A stretch of 64,000 nt of DNA, from positions 62,001 to 126,000 of the forward strand of contig NZ_QOKZ01000005.1 in the NCBI RefSeq assembly GCF_003697785.1, given 5' to 3'. Positions 34,021 to 41,878 of the stretch are shown here, one piece after another. Made by a program: the position numbers and the translations under genes. Positions within the stretch are counted from its first letter, which is position 1; every line of letters begins with the position of its first letter. The notes under the pieces were generated by a model. The model searched no databases. It was not told the DNA's origin and saw only the letters and a list, made by a program, of their open reading frames with translations. The stretch comes from Paracoccus alkanivorans (lineage in GTDB: Bacteria; Pseudomonadota; Alphaproteobacteria; Rhodobacterales; Rhodobacteraceae).

Positions 34021-34578
34021 CTATCCTGCCGTCCTCTGCATGCCGGCGAGATCGGACACGGTATCTATATCAGCGAGCAGGCCCGGCGCCCTGACCAGCG
34101 CCTCGGGAGGGAGGTCACGGATGAGGCGCCCCGCCCCCTGATCGCCCGTCAGATCCGCAAGCCGGGTGAGCCAGGAGCCCGGAAAGCAGACGGGCGGCAT
34201 CGGCGGGCCGTCATCATGACTTGCTGCCGGGCAGTCGCCGGTCGCAGCATCCGTGACCCGGCAAAGCAGATCGGATGTGACTCTCGGCATATCCGCCAGC
34301 GCGATCAGCAGGCGGTCGGTTTCGCCCATCGCCTGCAAACCGGCACGCAGACTGTCGGATTGCGCGGTGGATACCGCTTCCACGATCTCGAAACCGGCCA
34401 GACAGGGCCGCAGAGCGGGATTGGCGATCACCGCTATGCAGCGATCAAGGCCCGCGCGGCGCATGGTCTCGGCCGCATAGGTGATGAGCGGGCGACCATG
34501 GAGAGGGGCGAGCAGTTTGTCCTCTGTTCCGAAACGGCGGGATGCGCCGGCCGCCAACAGCAGGCCGGTGCGAATCAT
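34021..34578 (-). CDS. MocA/MobA-like nucleotidyltransferase (molybdenum cofactor)
   Basis: Predicted cytidylyl- or guanylyltransferase of 185 residues acting on molybdopterin. The N-terminal nucleotide loop LLAAGASRRFGTEDKLL (7-23) and LIALADMPRV (metal-binding Asp) define the MobA-like NTP transferase family. Pairing with XdhC points to MocA, which makes the cytosine-dinucleotide cofactor of xanthine dehydrogenase or CO dehydrogenase-type enzymes; this is inferred from context. It overlaps the xdhC-like gene by 4 bases. No molybdo-hydroxylase subunits are in the window. Confidence 0.87.
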   Translation of the reverse strand: MIRTGLLLAAGASRRFGTEDKLLAPLHGRPLITYAAETMRRAGLDRCIAVIANPALRPCLAGFEIVEAVSTAQSDSLRAGLQAMGETDRLLIALADMPRVTSDLLCRVTDAATGDCPAASHDDGPPMPPVCFPGSWLTRLADLTGDQGAGRLIRDLPPEALVRAPGLLADIDTVSDLAGMQRTAG

Positions 34579-35408
34579 CCGAATGCCTGGTCGTAAGCGG
34601 CAAGGATCTCGGTCAGGACCGAGGCGGCGAGCAGGCGCGGCTCTCGCACCGGGGCGATCACGCCGATGGGGCCACGGAGCCTTGCGAGCGCCCCGTCGCC
34701 GAAACCGGCCTCCCGCAGGGCGGCGACACGCGCCATCTGGGCACGGCGGGATCCCAGGGCACCGATATAGAAGGCCGGCGAATCGAGCGCCATGCGCAGG
34801 GCCGGCAATTCGCGGTCATGGTCATGGAACAGCGTGACCACCGCTGTCTGCGCATCGGCTGCGGGGACCTCCGGACCGGAATGACAATCAAGCCCGGCAG
34901 CCCGCGCCATCGCCATCAGGGCCGCGGCCTCGTCTCCTTCGCCGTGAATATGCAGGGCGCAGCGGGGATTTATCTTCAGATCGAAGTAATCGCCCTCCAA
35001 CCCGGTTTCGGAAATATCAACCTGGCGGGCCGCTCCGGTCGCGAGTTCCAGCCGCCAGCAGGCCGTCCGCCGATCCCGTTGGGTATCGGAGATTTCTTGC
35101 AGCCATGCCGGGTCGGGACGGTGCAGCAGGGCAATCTCGACCGTGCCGCCGCAAGGCAGGGGCAGATCGACCGGCCCGCCCACGCCATAGATCAACCGCG
35201 TCACCGGGCCGGGTCGGTCCAGATGCGCGGCGATATCGGCATCGATGCAGCCAGCACCGAGACGTCCTACCCGGCCGCCATCAGGCCACAGGGCCATTGC
35301 AGCGCCAGGACGGCGTGGAAAGCCGCCTTCCGCACGGATGAGCAGCGCCAAGGCGCCATCGGGACGGGCCTGAATGGCGGCGAGCGGATCGATCATCATG
35401 TCGGACAT
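34575..35408 (-). CDS. XdhC/CoxI family molybdoenzyme maturation protein
   Basis: Chaperone that protects, sulfurates or inserts molybdenum cofactor into xanthine dehydrogenase-type enzymes. The 277-residue protein has the XdhC_CoxI N-terminal motif GRLGAGCIDADI with the cofactor-binding Cys54, and a C-terminal Rossmann-like domain (FYIGALGSRRAQMARV). I start at MSDMMIDP because GGAGA lies 11 bases upstream; a Met eight codons earlier has no ribosome-binding site but is possible. Followed by and overlapping the MocA-like gene. Together with modABC this marks molybdo-hydroxylase capacity. Confidence 0.9.
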   Translation of the reverse strand: MSDMMIDPLAAIQARPDGALALLIRAEGGFPRRPGAAMALWPDGGRVGRLGAGCIDADIAAHLDRPGPVTRLIYGVGGPVDLPLPCGGTVEIALLHRPDPAWLQEISDTQRDRRTACWRLELATGAARQVDISETGLEGDYFDLKINPRCALHIHGEGDEAAALMAMARAAGLDCHSGPEVPAADAQTAVVTLFHDHDRELPALRMALDSPAFYIGALGSRRAQMARVAALREAGFGDGALARLRGPIGVIAPVREPRLLAASVLTEILAAYDQAFG

Positions 35409-35491
35409 ATATGGATGGGTCTCCATTCTCATGCTGCTTACATGTATCGCCGCAGCGCCGGCTGCAAGACCCGGCAGCCCATGTCAAAAGC

Positions 35492-35522
35492 GAAAAGGCC
35501 GCCGCCCGGACGGGCGCGGCCT
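35492..35522 (-). terminator. Intrinsic terminator of rpmG
   Basis: On the minus strand a G/C-rich stem (AGGCCGC with GCGGCCT around an inner GCCCG/GGGC pair) is followed by TTTTCGCTTTT, about 28 bases after the rpmG stop. Confidence 0.8.
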
Positions 35523-35549
35523 GACCGCAATACAGTCGAAAAGCAGATC

Positions 35550-35717
35550 TTACTTGATCTTGCCTTCCTTGTATTCGACATGCTGACGCGCAACCGGATC
35601 GTATTTCCGGACGGTCATTTTTTCCGTCATGGTGCGGGCGTTTTTCTTGGTCACGTAGAAATGCCCGGTCCCGGCCGAGGAATTGAGCCGGATCTTGATA
35701 GTCGTCGGCTTCGCCAT
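35550..35717 (-). CDS. rpmG: 50S ribosomal protein L33
   Basis: Small basic protein of the large ribosomal subunit, 55 residues, beginning [11 protein letters not shown] and ending [10 protein letters not shown], matching alphaproteobacterial L33. It lacks the four zinc-binding cysteines, so it is the zinc-independent form. A longer open frame upstream is rejected: AGGAGCG lies directly before this ATG and the family starts here. Monocistronic, with its own promoter and terminator. Confidence 0.97.
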   Translation of the reverse strand: MAKPTTIKIRLNSSAGTGHFYVTKKNARTMTEKMTVRKYDPVARQHVEYKEGKIK

Positions 35718-35782
35718 AATCGTCGCTCCTGCTTCGGGGCAAGCCGCTTGACGCAAACCCCGTGGAATTCGTTTGAAGCCGC

Positions 35783-35810
35783 CTTGTAGTCGGGCCGCGC
35801 ATGAAGTCAA
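35783..35810 (-). promoter_or_regulatory. rpmG promoter
   Basis: On the minus strand TTGACT and TACAAG are 16 bases apart, predicting a transcript start about 59 bases before the rpmG ATG. Confidence 0.6.
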
Positions 35811-35882
35811 CCGGGAATCGCCCAAATTCCCGGCATTTTCGGGTTTGAAAGGCAGCTATGCAAAAATCGCGAGGATAAACAT

Positions 35883-36276
35883 GCGCGGAGGGCCTGTAAG
35901 CCGGATTCTGTCCTCCGGGTTGCCCCGGATGGATGACCATTCCTCTGGCCCGGCCGTTGCCGGCCGGATCTAGCTGCCTACCCGGATCTGCTGGGGCAAG
36001 GCGGCCCTGCGGGTTTCCCCGCGCGCGATCCCTATTCGGCATTGCTCCCGGTGGGGCTTGCCATGCGGGAACTGTTGCCAGCCCCCCGGTGGGCTCTTAC
36101 CCCACCGTTTCACCCTTGCCGCCCACAAGCAGGCGGCGGTCTGTTCTCTGTGGCGCTTTCCCTGGGGTTGCCCCCGCCGGGCGTTACCCGGCACCGTTGC
36201 CTCATGGAGTCCGGACTTTCCTCGCGGCCCCTTCCCTCGCGGCAAGCGACCACGCGGCCATCCGGCCCTCCGCGCA
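35883..36276 (-). ncRNA. rnpB: RNase P RNA, alphaproteobacterial type A
   Basis: Catalytic RNA that removes the 5' leader from precursor tRNAs. Read on the minus strand it begins GCGCGGAGGGCCGGA (pairing with the 3' end GGCCCTCCGC as helix P1), contains the universal core GAGGAAAGTCCGGACTCC, then ACAGAGAA, the P-loop region GGTGAAACGG and GTAAGAGCCCACC, and ends with ACAGAATCCGGCTTACAGG. These are the conserved CR-I to CR-V blocks of bacterial type A RNase P RNA. Length of about 394 bases is normal; the ends are placed to within a few bases. Confidence 0.96.
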
Positions 36277-36281
36277 TGACT

Positions 36282-36310
36282 GATATGGCGGGGATCGGGC
36301 GGGTGGTCAA
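36282..36310 (-). promoter_or_regulatory. rnpB promoter
   Basis: On the minus strand TTGACC and CATATC are 17 bases apart and place the transcript start at the 5' end of the RNase P RNA. Confidence 0.65.
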
Positions 36311-36311
36311 T

Positions 36312-36371
36312 GGGGCGCTGCCCCCGCACCCGTTCCGGGCGCTCCCCCGGGATATTGACATGAAGAAGAAG
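36312..36371 (+). repeat. Dispersed short extragenic element, copy C
   Basis: GGGGCGCTGCCCCCGC, then ACCCGTTCCGGGCG, CTCCCCCGGGATATT and the tail GACATGAAGAAGAAG, two bases from the TAG of the minus-strand GFA-family gene. Same block order as copies A and B. Confidence 0.6.
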
Positions 36372-36373
36372 CT

Positions 36374-36799
36374 CTACCGGGCCGGGCGGTAGGTCAGCGT
36401 GCCGGCGACACCGCCGCCGCCGTCCTCGGGATGGTTGCGACCGTCCAGGACCTCGACGGAGGTGAAGTCGAAAGGGCTCACCCCTTCGATGCAGGCGGCA
36501 TTCACACCGTATTCATTGGGGTTGGAGCGGCGGCGGTGATGGGTGTAAATGCCGCAATGACGGCAGAAGTAATGCTCTGCCACACGGGTGCCGAACTGGT
36601 AAAGGCCGAGCGCATCCTTGCCCGATAGCACGGTCAGCCCGTCAAGCGGCACACTGACGGCAACCGCACCGCGCATCCGGCAAAGGCTACAATCGCAGCG
36701 CCGGGCACTATGCAGCCCGTCCGTGAAGCGCAGATGCAGCCGGACGGCGCCGCAATGGCAGGCGGCCCCTGCCTCGGTCATGTCGAAATCAACCGGCAT
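36374..36799 (-). CDS. GFA family (glutathione-dependent formaldehyde-activating-like) protein
   Basis: Small zinc-binding protein of 141 residues. It shows the GFA/CENP-V cysteine set: CHC (14, 16), CDCSLC (35, 37, 40) and FCRHCG (79, 82), which build the structural zinc site and a possible catalytic one. The reference enzyme (Gfa) speeds glutathione-formaldehyde adduct formation, but most members have unknown substrates. AAAGGGAA about 9 bases before MPVDFD sets the start. The first 11 bases overlap the end of the upstream amidase gene in another frame. Confidence 0.88.
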   Translation of the reverse strand: MPVDFDMTEAGAACHCGAVRLHLRFTDGLHSARRCDCSLCRMRGAVAVSVPLDGLTVLSGKDALGLYQFGTRVAEHYFCRHCGIYTHHRRRSNPNEYGVNAACIEGVSPFDFTSVEVLDGRNHPEDGGGGVAGTLTYRPAR

Positions 36800-37454
36800 C
36801 CTGTCGTTCCCTTTCGTAGAGTTCAGCCGCCCCGGCGGCACGGCAACGATCCTCTGCCGTCTCGGGTCCCTGCCCCCATGGGCGGAAACGCAGGCGGAAG
36901 GCGGCAAGGCGGGTTTGCGGATCACCCTCGGGATAGCCGATGGCGTCGAGACTTTCGGCCAGGGGGCGGTCGGGGCCGTCATCGGGCCAGAGAGCGAGCC
37001 CCGTGCGGGCGAGACGTTGCCAGTCGAAACGCGGGCCGGGATCGATCTTGCGCCCCGGCGCCAGGTCGGAATGGCCGATCACCGCTTCGGGGCCGATCCG
37101 CCAGCGCGCCATGATCCCGCGCAGCAAATCAATCAGCGCATCCATCTGGCGGGCGGTAAAGGGGCGGTCTCCGGGATTTGCGATCTCGATCCCGATACTA
37201 CGGGAATTGACATCCGCGCGCCCCTGCCACGCCCCCGCACCGGCATGCCATGCGCGGCGGTCTTCGGGCACCAGCGCCTCGATGCTCCCATCCTCGCCAA
37301 CCAGCCAATGCGCACTGACCTCGGCCCGCGCGTCGCAAAGGCGGGCACGGGCCGAATGTGTATCATCCATGCCGGTATAATGCAGCACGATCAGTTCAGG
37401 GCGATAGCCGCGCCTGTCGCCGTGATTGGGGCTTGGATAGGGACTGCCCGTCAA
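36789..37454 (-). CDS. N-acetylmuramoyl-L-alanine amidase, AmpD-like
   Basis: Amidase_2/PGRP-type zinc hydrolase of 221 residues that cuts muramic acid-peptide bonds. Visible ligands are His25 (LIVLHYTG), His128 (VIGHSDLAPGRK) and Asp138, with Lys136 and Glu90 in the positions of the catalytic residues of E. coli AmpD. No signal peptide, so it likely recycles cell-wall fragments in the cytoplasm as AmpD does. It overlaps the upstream lipoprotein gene by 4 bases and the downstream GFA gene by 11. Confidence 0.92.
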   Translation of the reverse strand: MTGSPYPSPNHGDRRGYRPELIVLHYTGMDDTHSARARLCDARAEVSAHWLVGEDGSIEALVPEDRRAWHAGAGAWQGRADVNSRSIGIEIANPGDRPFTARQMDALIDLLRGIMARWRIGPEAVIGHSDLAPGRKIDPGPRFDWQRLARTGLALWPDDGPDRPLAESLDAIGYPEGDPQTRLAAFRLRFRPWGQGPETAEDRCRAAGAAELYERERQDAG

Positions 37455-38032
37455 AGCTGCGATTTACGGAAGGGCGCGGGATCCCATCCGCAGACAAAAC
37501 CGTCGCCATCAGGATCCATGCCGCGCGGATCGCTCTGCGGTCCTCCGGCGGCAAGGAAGGCGGTCTGGGCGGCATCCGCCGATTCGTAGCTGGCGCAGAC
37601 GCGGGCTGCCTGCGCTTGCGAACCCGCATTGCGGGGATAGGCCGCAGTGCCGGGCTGGTGGTCTGCCTCGAATGCGTAGCGCACCAGGACCGGGGTCGAG
37701 CCCGGATAAGGTCCGGTGGTGGTCTTTGGCAGCATGTCATCGGGAACGATCTGGACCGGCGCGTTCCCGCTGGCCCGGGATCCCGAGCGAACCCCCATCG
37801 TCGCCGGTGCCGGCACCGGCGAGCGTCCGGCAATCGCCTCGGCCGTCGGCGCCTTGGCGGGACGGGCGACGGGGATCACCTGCGGCGATTCATCGCCCGA
37901 GACCAACGCGACCTCTCTCTCGGCACGATACTTGCCGTAACTGCCAGCACCAAACTGGTAATTCGGGTTCCAGCCCCGATGCTCGCCACAGCCGGCAAGC
38001 GCCAGCACCGAAATCATCAACCAGCCGCGCAT
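37451..38032 (-). CDS. Lipoprotein with C-terminal excalibur-like calcium motif
   Basis: Predicted lipoprotein of 193 residues. The signal ends in a lipobox LAGC with acylated Cys15. The middle is low-complexity and proline/alanine-rich; the C-terminal 60 residues hold two cysteines and the motif DPDGDGFVCGWDP, resembling the excalibur calcium-binding motif (DxDxDGxxC) of extracellular proteins. GGAGG lies just before MRGWLM. Its overlap with an AmpD-like amidase gene suggests a cell-wall role; function is otherwise unknown. Confidence 0.8.
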   Translation of the reverse strand: MRGWLMISVLALAGCGEHRGWNPNYQFGAGSYGKYRAEREVALVSGDESPQVIPVARPAKAPTAEAIAGRSPVPAPATMGVRSGSRASGNAPVQIVPDDMLPKTTTGPYPGSTPVLVRYAFEADHQPGTAAYPRNAGSQAQAARVCASYESADAAQTAFLAAGGPQSDPRGMDPDGDGFVCGWDPAPFRKSQL

Positions 38033-38067
38033 TTCGCCTCCGTCAGATATCCGTTGTCGTCCGCAAC

Positions 38068-39552
38068 CTACCACCAGCGTTCGGGCTTGGCCACAAATCC
38101 CGCCGCCCGTTCCAGAACCAATGCCTGATTGAGCAATTCGCCCTCTTCGAAGGCCCGCCCGATCAGTTGCAATCCGAGCGGCAGACCCTGTTTGTCCAGC
38201 CCCACCGGAACCGAGATCCCCGGCAGACCGGCAAGGTTCAGCGTCACGGTGAATACATCGTTGAGATACATCTGCACCGGATCGGCCTGGTCCATCGCCC
38301 CCAGGGGGAAAGCCGCCGAGGGCGTGGCGGGCGCGAGGATCGAGTCGATTCCCTGCGCATAGGCCTCGTCGAAATCGCGTTTGATCAATGCACGCACCTT
38401 GCGGGCGCGGTTGTAATAGGCATCGTAAAAACCCGCCGAGAGGACATAGGTGCCGATCATGATCCGGCGCTGCACCTCGGGGCCGAAACCCTCGGCGCGG
38501 GTCTTCTCGTACATCTCGGTAATGCCGTCGCCCTGCCCCAGTTTCGCGCGCCGCCCGTAGCGCACGCCATCGTAGCGGGCGAGATTCGAGGACGCCTCGG
38601 CGGGCGCGATCACGTAATAGGCAGGCAGCGCGTATTTCGTATGCGGCAGGCTGATATCGACGATCTCGGCCCCGGCGTCACGCAGCATGTCGGCACCTTT
38701 CTGCCACAGCAAGTCGATCTCGGCGGGCATGCCATCCACGCGGTATTCGCGCGGAATGCCGATCTTCTTGCCGCGGATATCGCCGGTCAGAGCCGCCTCG
38801 AAGTCGGGAACCGGGATATCGGCGCTGGTCGAATCCTTATCATCGACCGAGGCCATCACGCCCAGCATGATCGCCGCGTCGCGGACGGTCTTGGTCATCG
38901 GCCCGGCCTGATCGAGGCTGGAGGCATAGGCGATCACCCCCCAACGGCTGACCCGGCCATAGGTGGGGCGCAGGCCGACCGTGCCGGTGAAAGCCGCGGG
39001 CTGGCGGATCGAGCCGCCGGTATCCGTGCCGGTCGCCGCGATGCACAGATCGGCCGCAACCGCCGCAGCCGAGCCGCCCGATGACCCGCCCGGCGTCAAT
39101 TCACGCCCATCCGCCGCCTTCCACGGGTTCACCGCGCGGCCATAGCAGCTGTTCTCATTGGCCGAGCCCATGGCGAATTCATCCATGTTCAGCTTGCCCA
39201 GCATGACCGCGCCCGCGTCCCACAAGTTCTGGGTCACGGTCGATTCATATTCGGGCCTGAACCCTTCGAGAATCCGGCTGGCAGCCTGAGACGGCACCCC
39301 CTTCACGCAGAACACGTCCTTGATGCCAATCGGGATCCCGGTCATCGGGGTGGCGTCACCCGACTTGATTCGCGTATCCGCTGCCCGCGCCATCTCGCGC
39401 GCCTTGTCGGGGGTGCCATGGACAACCGCATTCAGCGCCCCTGCCCCCTCGATCGCGGCGAGGCAGGCATCGGTCAGCTCAAGCGAGGTCACCTCGCCCT
39501 TGCGCAACGCGGCACCGGCCTCGGCAATGGTCAGCCTGTTCAGATCGCTCAT
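38068..39552 (-). CDS. gatA: Aspartyl/glutamyl-tRNA(Asn/Gln) amidotransferase subunit A
   Basis: Amidase subunit of GatCAB, which converts Glu-tRNA(Gln) (and Asp-tRNA(Asn)) to the amidated form; needed because alphaproteobacteria lack glutaminyl-tRNA synthetase. The 494-residue protein has the amidase-signature triad Lys78 (GIKDV), cis-Ser157 (GGSSGGS) and nucleophile Ser181 (DTGGSIRQP). The start is fixed by the ATGA overlap with gatC. gatB is not in this window. Confidence 0.96.
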   Translation of the reverse strand: MSDLNRLTIAEAGAALRKGEVTSLELTDACLAAIEGAGALNAVVHGTPDKAREMARAADTRIKSGDATPMTGIPIGIKDVFCVKGVPSQAASRILEGFRPEYESTVTQNLWDAGAVMLGKLNMDEFAMGSANENSCYGRAVNPWKAADGRELTPGGSSGGSAAAVAADLCIAATGTDTGGSIRQPAAFTGTVGLRPTYGRVSRWGVIAYASSLDQAGPMTKTVRDAAIMLGVMASVDDKDSTSADIPVPDFEAALTGDIRGKKIGIPREYRVDGMPAEIDLLWQKGADMLRDAGAEIVDISLPHTKYALPAYYVIAPAEASSNLARYDGVRYGRRAKLGQGDGITEMYEKTRAEGFGPEVQRRIMIGTYVLSAGFYDAYYNRARKVRALIKRDFDEAYAQGIDSILAPATPSAAFPLGAMDQADPVQMYLNDVFTVTLNLAGLPGISVPVGLDKQGLPLGLQLIGRAFEEGELLNQALVLERAAGFVAKPERWW

Positions 39553-39836
39553 TCCACCACCTTCGGCACAGCAAAGAAACCCTCGCGCGCATCGGGCGCA
39601 TTCGACAGGATTTGTTCGGGCATACCGCCCGTGGTCACGACATCCTCGTGCCGCTTCAATCGCATCGGGGTGACGCCGGTCATCGGCTCTACGCCCTCGA
39701 CATCGACCTCGTTCAACTGCTCCATGAATTGCAGAATGCCGCTCAGCTCTCGTGCAAGGGCCGGCAGCGCCTCGTCCTCGACCGCGATCCGCGCCAGATG
39801 CGCGACCTTGCGGGCCTCGTTTTCGGTGATCGACAT
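39549..39836 (-). CDS. gatC: Aspartyl/glutamyl-tRNA(Asn/Gln) amidotransferase subunit C
   Basis: Small stabilising subunit of GatCAB, 95 residues. Family features are [21 protein letters not shown] near the N-terminus and the C-terminal [15 protein letters not shown], which wraps around GatA. AAAGGGAAA lies just before MSITENEA; longer upstream extension is not GatC-like. It overlaps gatA by 4 bases, giving the usual gatCA order. Confidence 0.95.
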   Translation of the reverse strand: MSITENEARKVAHLARIAVEDEALPALARELSGILQFMEQLNEVDVEGVEPMTGVTPMRLKRHEDVVTTGGMPEQILSNAPDAREGFFAVPKVVE

Positions 39837-39921
39837 GGCTTTCCCTTTCGTTGTCAGGCGGTTTACAAGCCTGCGCGCGGGGCTGCAAGAAGTCGCCGCA
39901 AAGCTATACACGGAGAACCGC

Positions 39922-40872
39922 ATGCAAGCCGCCCTTGCGATCCTACCGGTTATCGCCCTTGTCGCATTGGGGCATCTCGCGCGCCGCTTCCGGATCATTG
40001 CGCCAGAAAACTGGCCGGGGGTCGAGCAGCTCGGCTTCAGGCTGCTGTTTCCCGCCATCCTGCTGACTTCGATCTATCGCTCGGAATTATCCCTTGGCGC
40101 GCTCGGCCCCTACGTTCTTGGGCTGTCGGTGGCCTTTGCCGCGACCGGACTTGTCGCGATCCTTACCCGCCGCCCGCTGCGATTGAGGAACCCGCGCTTT
40201 ACATCAATGTTCCAGGGCTCGATGAGGTTCAACTCACTGCTGGTGCTGGCGGTCGCGGCAAACGGTCTGGGCCCTGCAGCGCTGAGCGATCTGGCCGTGG
40301 CCATGGCCTTTCTGATCCCGGTCTTCAACATCTCGTCGATCATCATGTTGGCATTGTTTCCTCCCGAAAACGATCATGCCCGGTTAACATCCAGCCGCCG
40401 CCAGACCTGGCGCCGGATCACCACCGAGATCGCACGCAACCCGCTGGTCCTCGGCTGCCTGGCCGGGCTGGTCCTGAATGTTACAGGGGTGACGTTACCC
40501 GATTGGGTACTGGCACCGCTCGACTGGCTGGGCCAGGGGGCCCTGGCGGTCGGGCTGCTGTCGGTCGGCGCCGGGATCGAGATCAGACGCCTGTGGCAAA
40601 GCGATCCCGCCATGTGGATCGGCGTTGCGATGAGGCTGGCGATGTGCCCGGCGCTGTTCCTGCTGATCGCGATGATGCTTGGCCTGCCATCGGACCAGAT
40701 CGCCTCGGGGGTGCTGCTGACCGCGGCGCCCGCGGCCTCGGTCGGTTTCATCCTGGCTCGGCAGATGGGAGGCGATGCCGATTTTTACGCCGATATGTTC
40801 ACCTGGCAAACGGTTCTTTCGGCTCTGACACTGTCGCTGTGGCTGATCCTGGTCGGCCATTCGGCGACATGA
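39922..40872 (+). CDS. AEC family transporter
   Basis: Predicted auxin-efflux-carrier/bile-acid-family membrane transporter, 316 residues with about ten membrane spans. Typical segments are LGHLARRFRIIAPENW, RFNSLLVLAVAANG and the C-terminal LTAAPAASVGFILARQMG. Substrate unknown; family members move malonate, malate or other organic anions. GGAGAA precedes the ATG. It is divergent from gatCA with 85 bases between the starts. Confidence 0.88.
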   Translation: MQAALAILPVIALVALGHLARRFRIIAPENWPGVEQLGFRLLFPAILLTSIYRSELSLGALGPYVLGLSVAFAATGLVAILTRRPLRLRNPRFTSMFQGSMRFNSLLVLAVAANGLGPAALSDLAVAMAFLIPVFNISSIIMLALFPPENDHARLTSSRRQTWRRITTEIARNPLVLGCLAGLVLNVTGVTLPDWVLAPLDWLGQGALAVGLLSVGAGIEIRRLWQSDPAMWIGVAMRLAMCPALFLLIAMMLGLPSDQIASGVLLTAAPAASVGFILARQMGGDADFYADMFTWQTVLSALTLSLWLILVGHSAT

Positions 40873-40915
40873 GCGGAGGCCGCGAAAAATTTGTCGATCG
40901 GCTGAACTTTTCCCC

Positions 40916-40944
40916 TTGCACCCGGCAGGATGCTCGCCTAAACA
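40916..40944 (+). promoter_or_regulatory. tRNA-Glu promoter
   Basis: TTGCAC and TAAACA are exactly 17 bases apart, giving a start about 36 bases before the mature tRNA. Confidence 0.65.
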
Positions 40945-40986
40945 CCGCTCCACGCCGCCGGGCAGCCTCGGCAGCGACAAAAGGTG

Positions 40987-41061
40987 GCCCGTTCGTCTAT
41001 CGGTTAGGACGCCAGGTTTTCAACCTGGAAAGAGGGGTTCGATTCCCCTACGGGCTGCCAT
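40987..41061 (+). tRNA. tRNA-Glu (anticodon TTC)
   Basis: Cloverleaf with acceptor GGCCCGT/ACGGGCT, D-arm TCTATCGGTTAGGA, anticodon arm CAGG-TTTTCAA-CCTG with TTC, and T-arm GGGG-TTCGATT-CCCC. The G discriminator and CCA end are encoded. Besides decoding, tRNA-Glu is the precursor of tetrapyrroles in many bacteria, though Rhodobacterales use the glycine route. Confidence 0.98.
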
Positions 41062-41194
41062 TCGTGCACGAAACCTCAGGCAAACCGAATCTCGGAAAAT
41101 TACCGCCGGGTTTTGCGGTTTGCGGCTCTCTCTGTGTTCTGCGCAAGATCTGGTTATGCCAACCGGGCAACCGCTCGGCTTAACTAGAAGTGAT

Positions 41195-41878
41195 CTAATT
41201 ACCGCCGCGGTCTTGCTGCTGCCCCGCCGCTTCCTCGCCAGGTTGCGCTGCAGGGCCATCGCCGATGCGCGCATTCAGTTCGGCGATCAGTTCATCGGTG
41301 ATGTCGATCGCATCGAGCGAGACGAACACCGTTCGACGGTCCAGCACTGCAACCGCACCACGGCGCTGCATGACCTCTCCCATGACCGGCAATGCCGCCT
41401 GATAGAAGGCATTGCGGTCCGCCTCGGCCTGAGCGTTGAGATCCTGCACGACCTGTGCCCGCTCCCTCCGGATCCTGGTGGCACGAGTGTCGAATGCCTC
41501 GGCAAGTTTCCGGAATTCGGCCGGATCTATCGTCTCGCGCTTGCGGGTCAGCTCCGTCTCTTCGTCGGATAGCTGCTTGGCAAGCCGTTCATTCTCGGCC
41601 TCGATCCTGCTGCCTTTTTCATCCAGTTCCGCAGCGGCCCGCTGTCCCCATGCCGATTCGGCGAACAGCCGGTCCTGGTCGACTGTCAGGACCGGCGCGG
41701 TCAGGTAATCCGGACCGTTTTCATCCGTCTGGATGGTCCGGTTGGGCAGTTGTTCGGCATTCGGCGCCTCGGGTGGCGCGAGTTCTTCGGTCAGTTCCTG
41801 CGCCTGCACCGCCGACCCGGCAAGCAGGCAGGCGCAAGCCAGCCAGATTGCCATAATCATGCGAAGCCAATGCAGCAT
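41195..41878 (-). CDS. skp: OmpH/Skp family periplasmic chaperone
   Basis: Chaperone that carries unfolded outer-membrane proteins to the BAM complex. The 227-residue precursor has a signal peptide (cleavage near AVQA), a proline/glutamate-rich linker, then the Skp body (about 62-195) with VLTVDQDRLFAESAWG, a long charged coiled coil, and AVLDRRTVFVSLDAIDITDELI. A short Gly/Gln tail follows. It is longer than E. coli Skp (161) because of the linker. Its ATG overlaps the bamA TGA by one base, so folding machine and chaperone are coupled. Confidence 0.92.
   Translation of the reverse strand: MLHWLRMIMAIWLACACLLAGSAVQAQELTEELAPPEAPNAEQLPNRTIQTDENGPDYLTAPVLTVDQDRLFAESAWGQRAAAELDEKGSRIEAENERLAKQLSDEETELTRKRETIDPAEFRKLAEAFDTRATRIRRERAQVVQDLNAQAEADRNAFYQAALPVMGEVMQRRGAVAVLDRRTVFVSLDAIDITDELIAELNARIGDGPAAQPGEEAAGQQQDRGGN

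Noticed and set aside
31962..34094. Open frame of 710 codons on the plus strand
   Set aside because: Antisense to envC and gpmI; composition shows the Arg/Pro/His-rich pattern of a shadow frame.
40987..41194. Integrated element at tRNA-Glu
   Set aside because: No integrase gene and no duplicated tRNA 3' end found in the flanking sequence; the next gene is the core gene skp.
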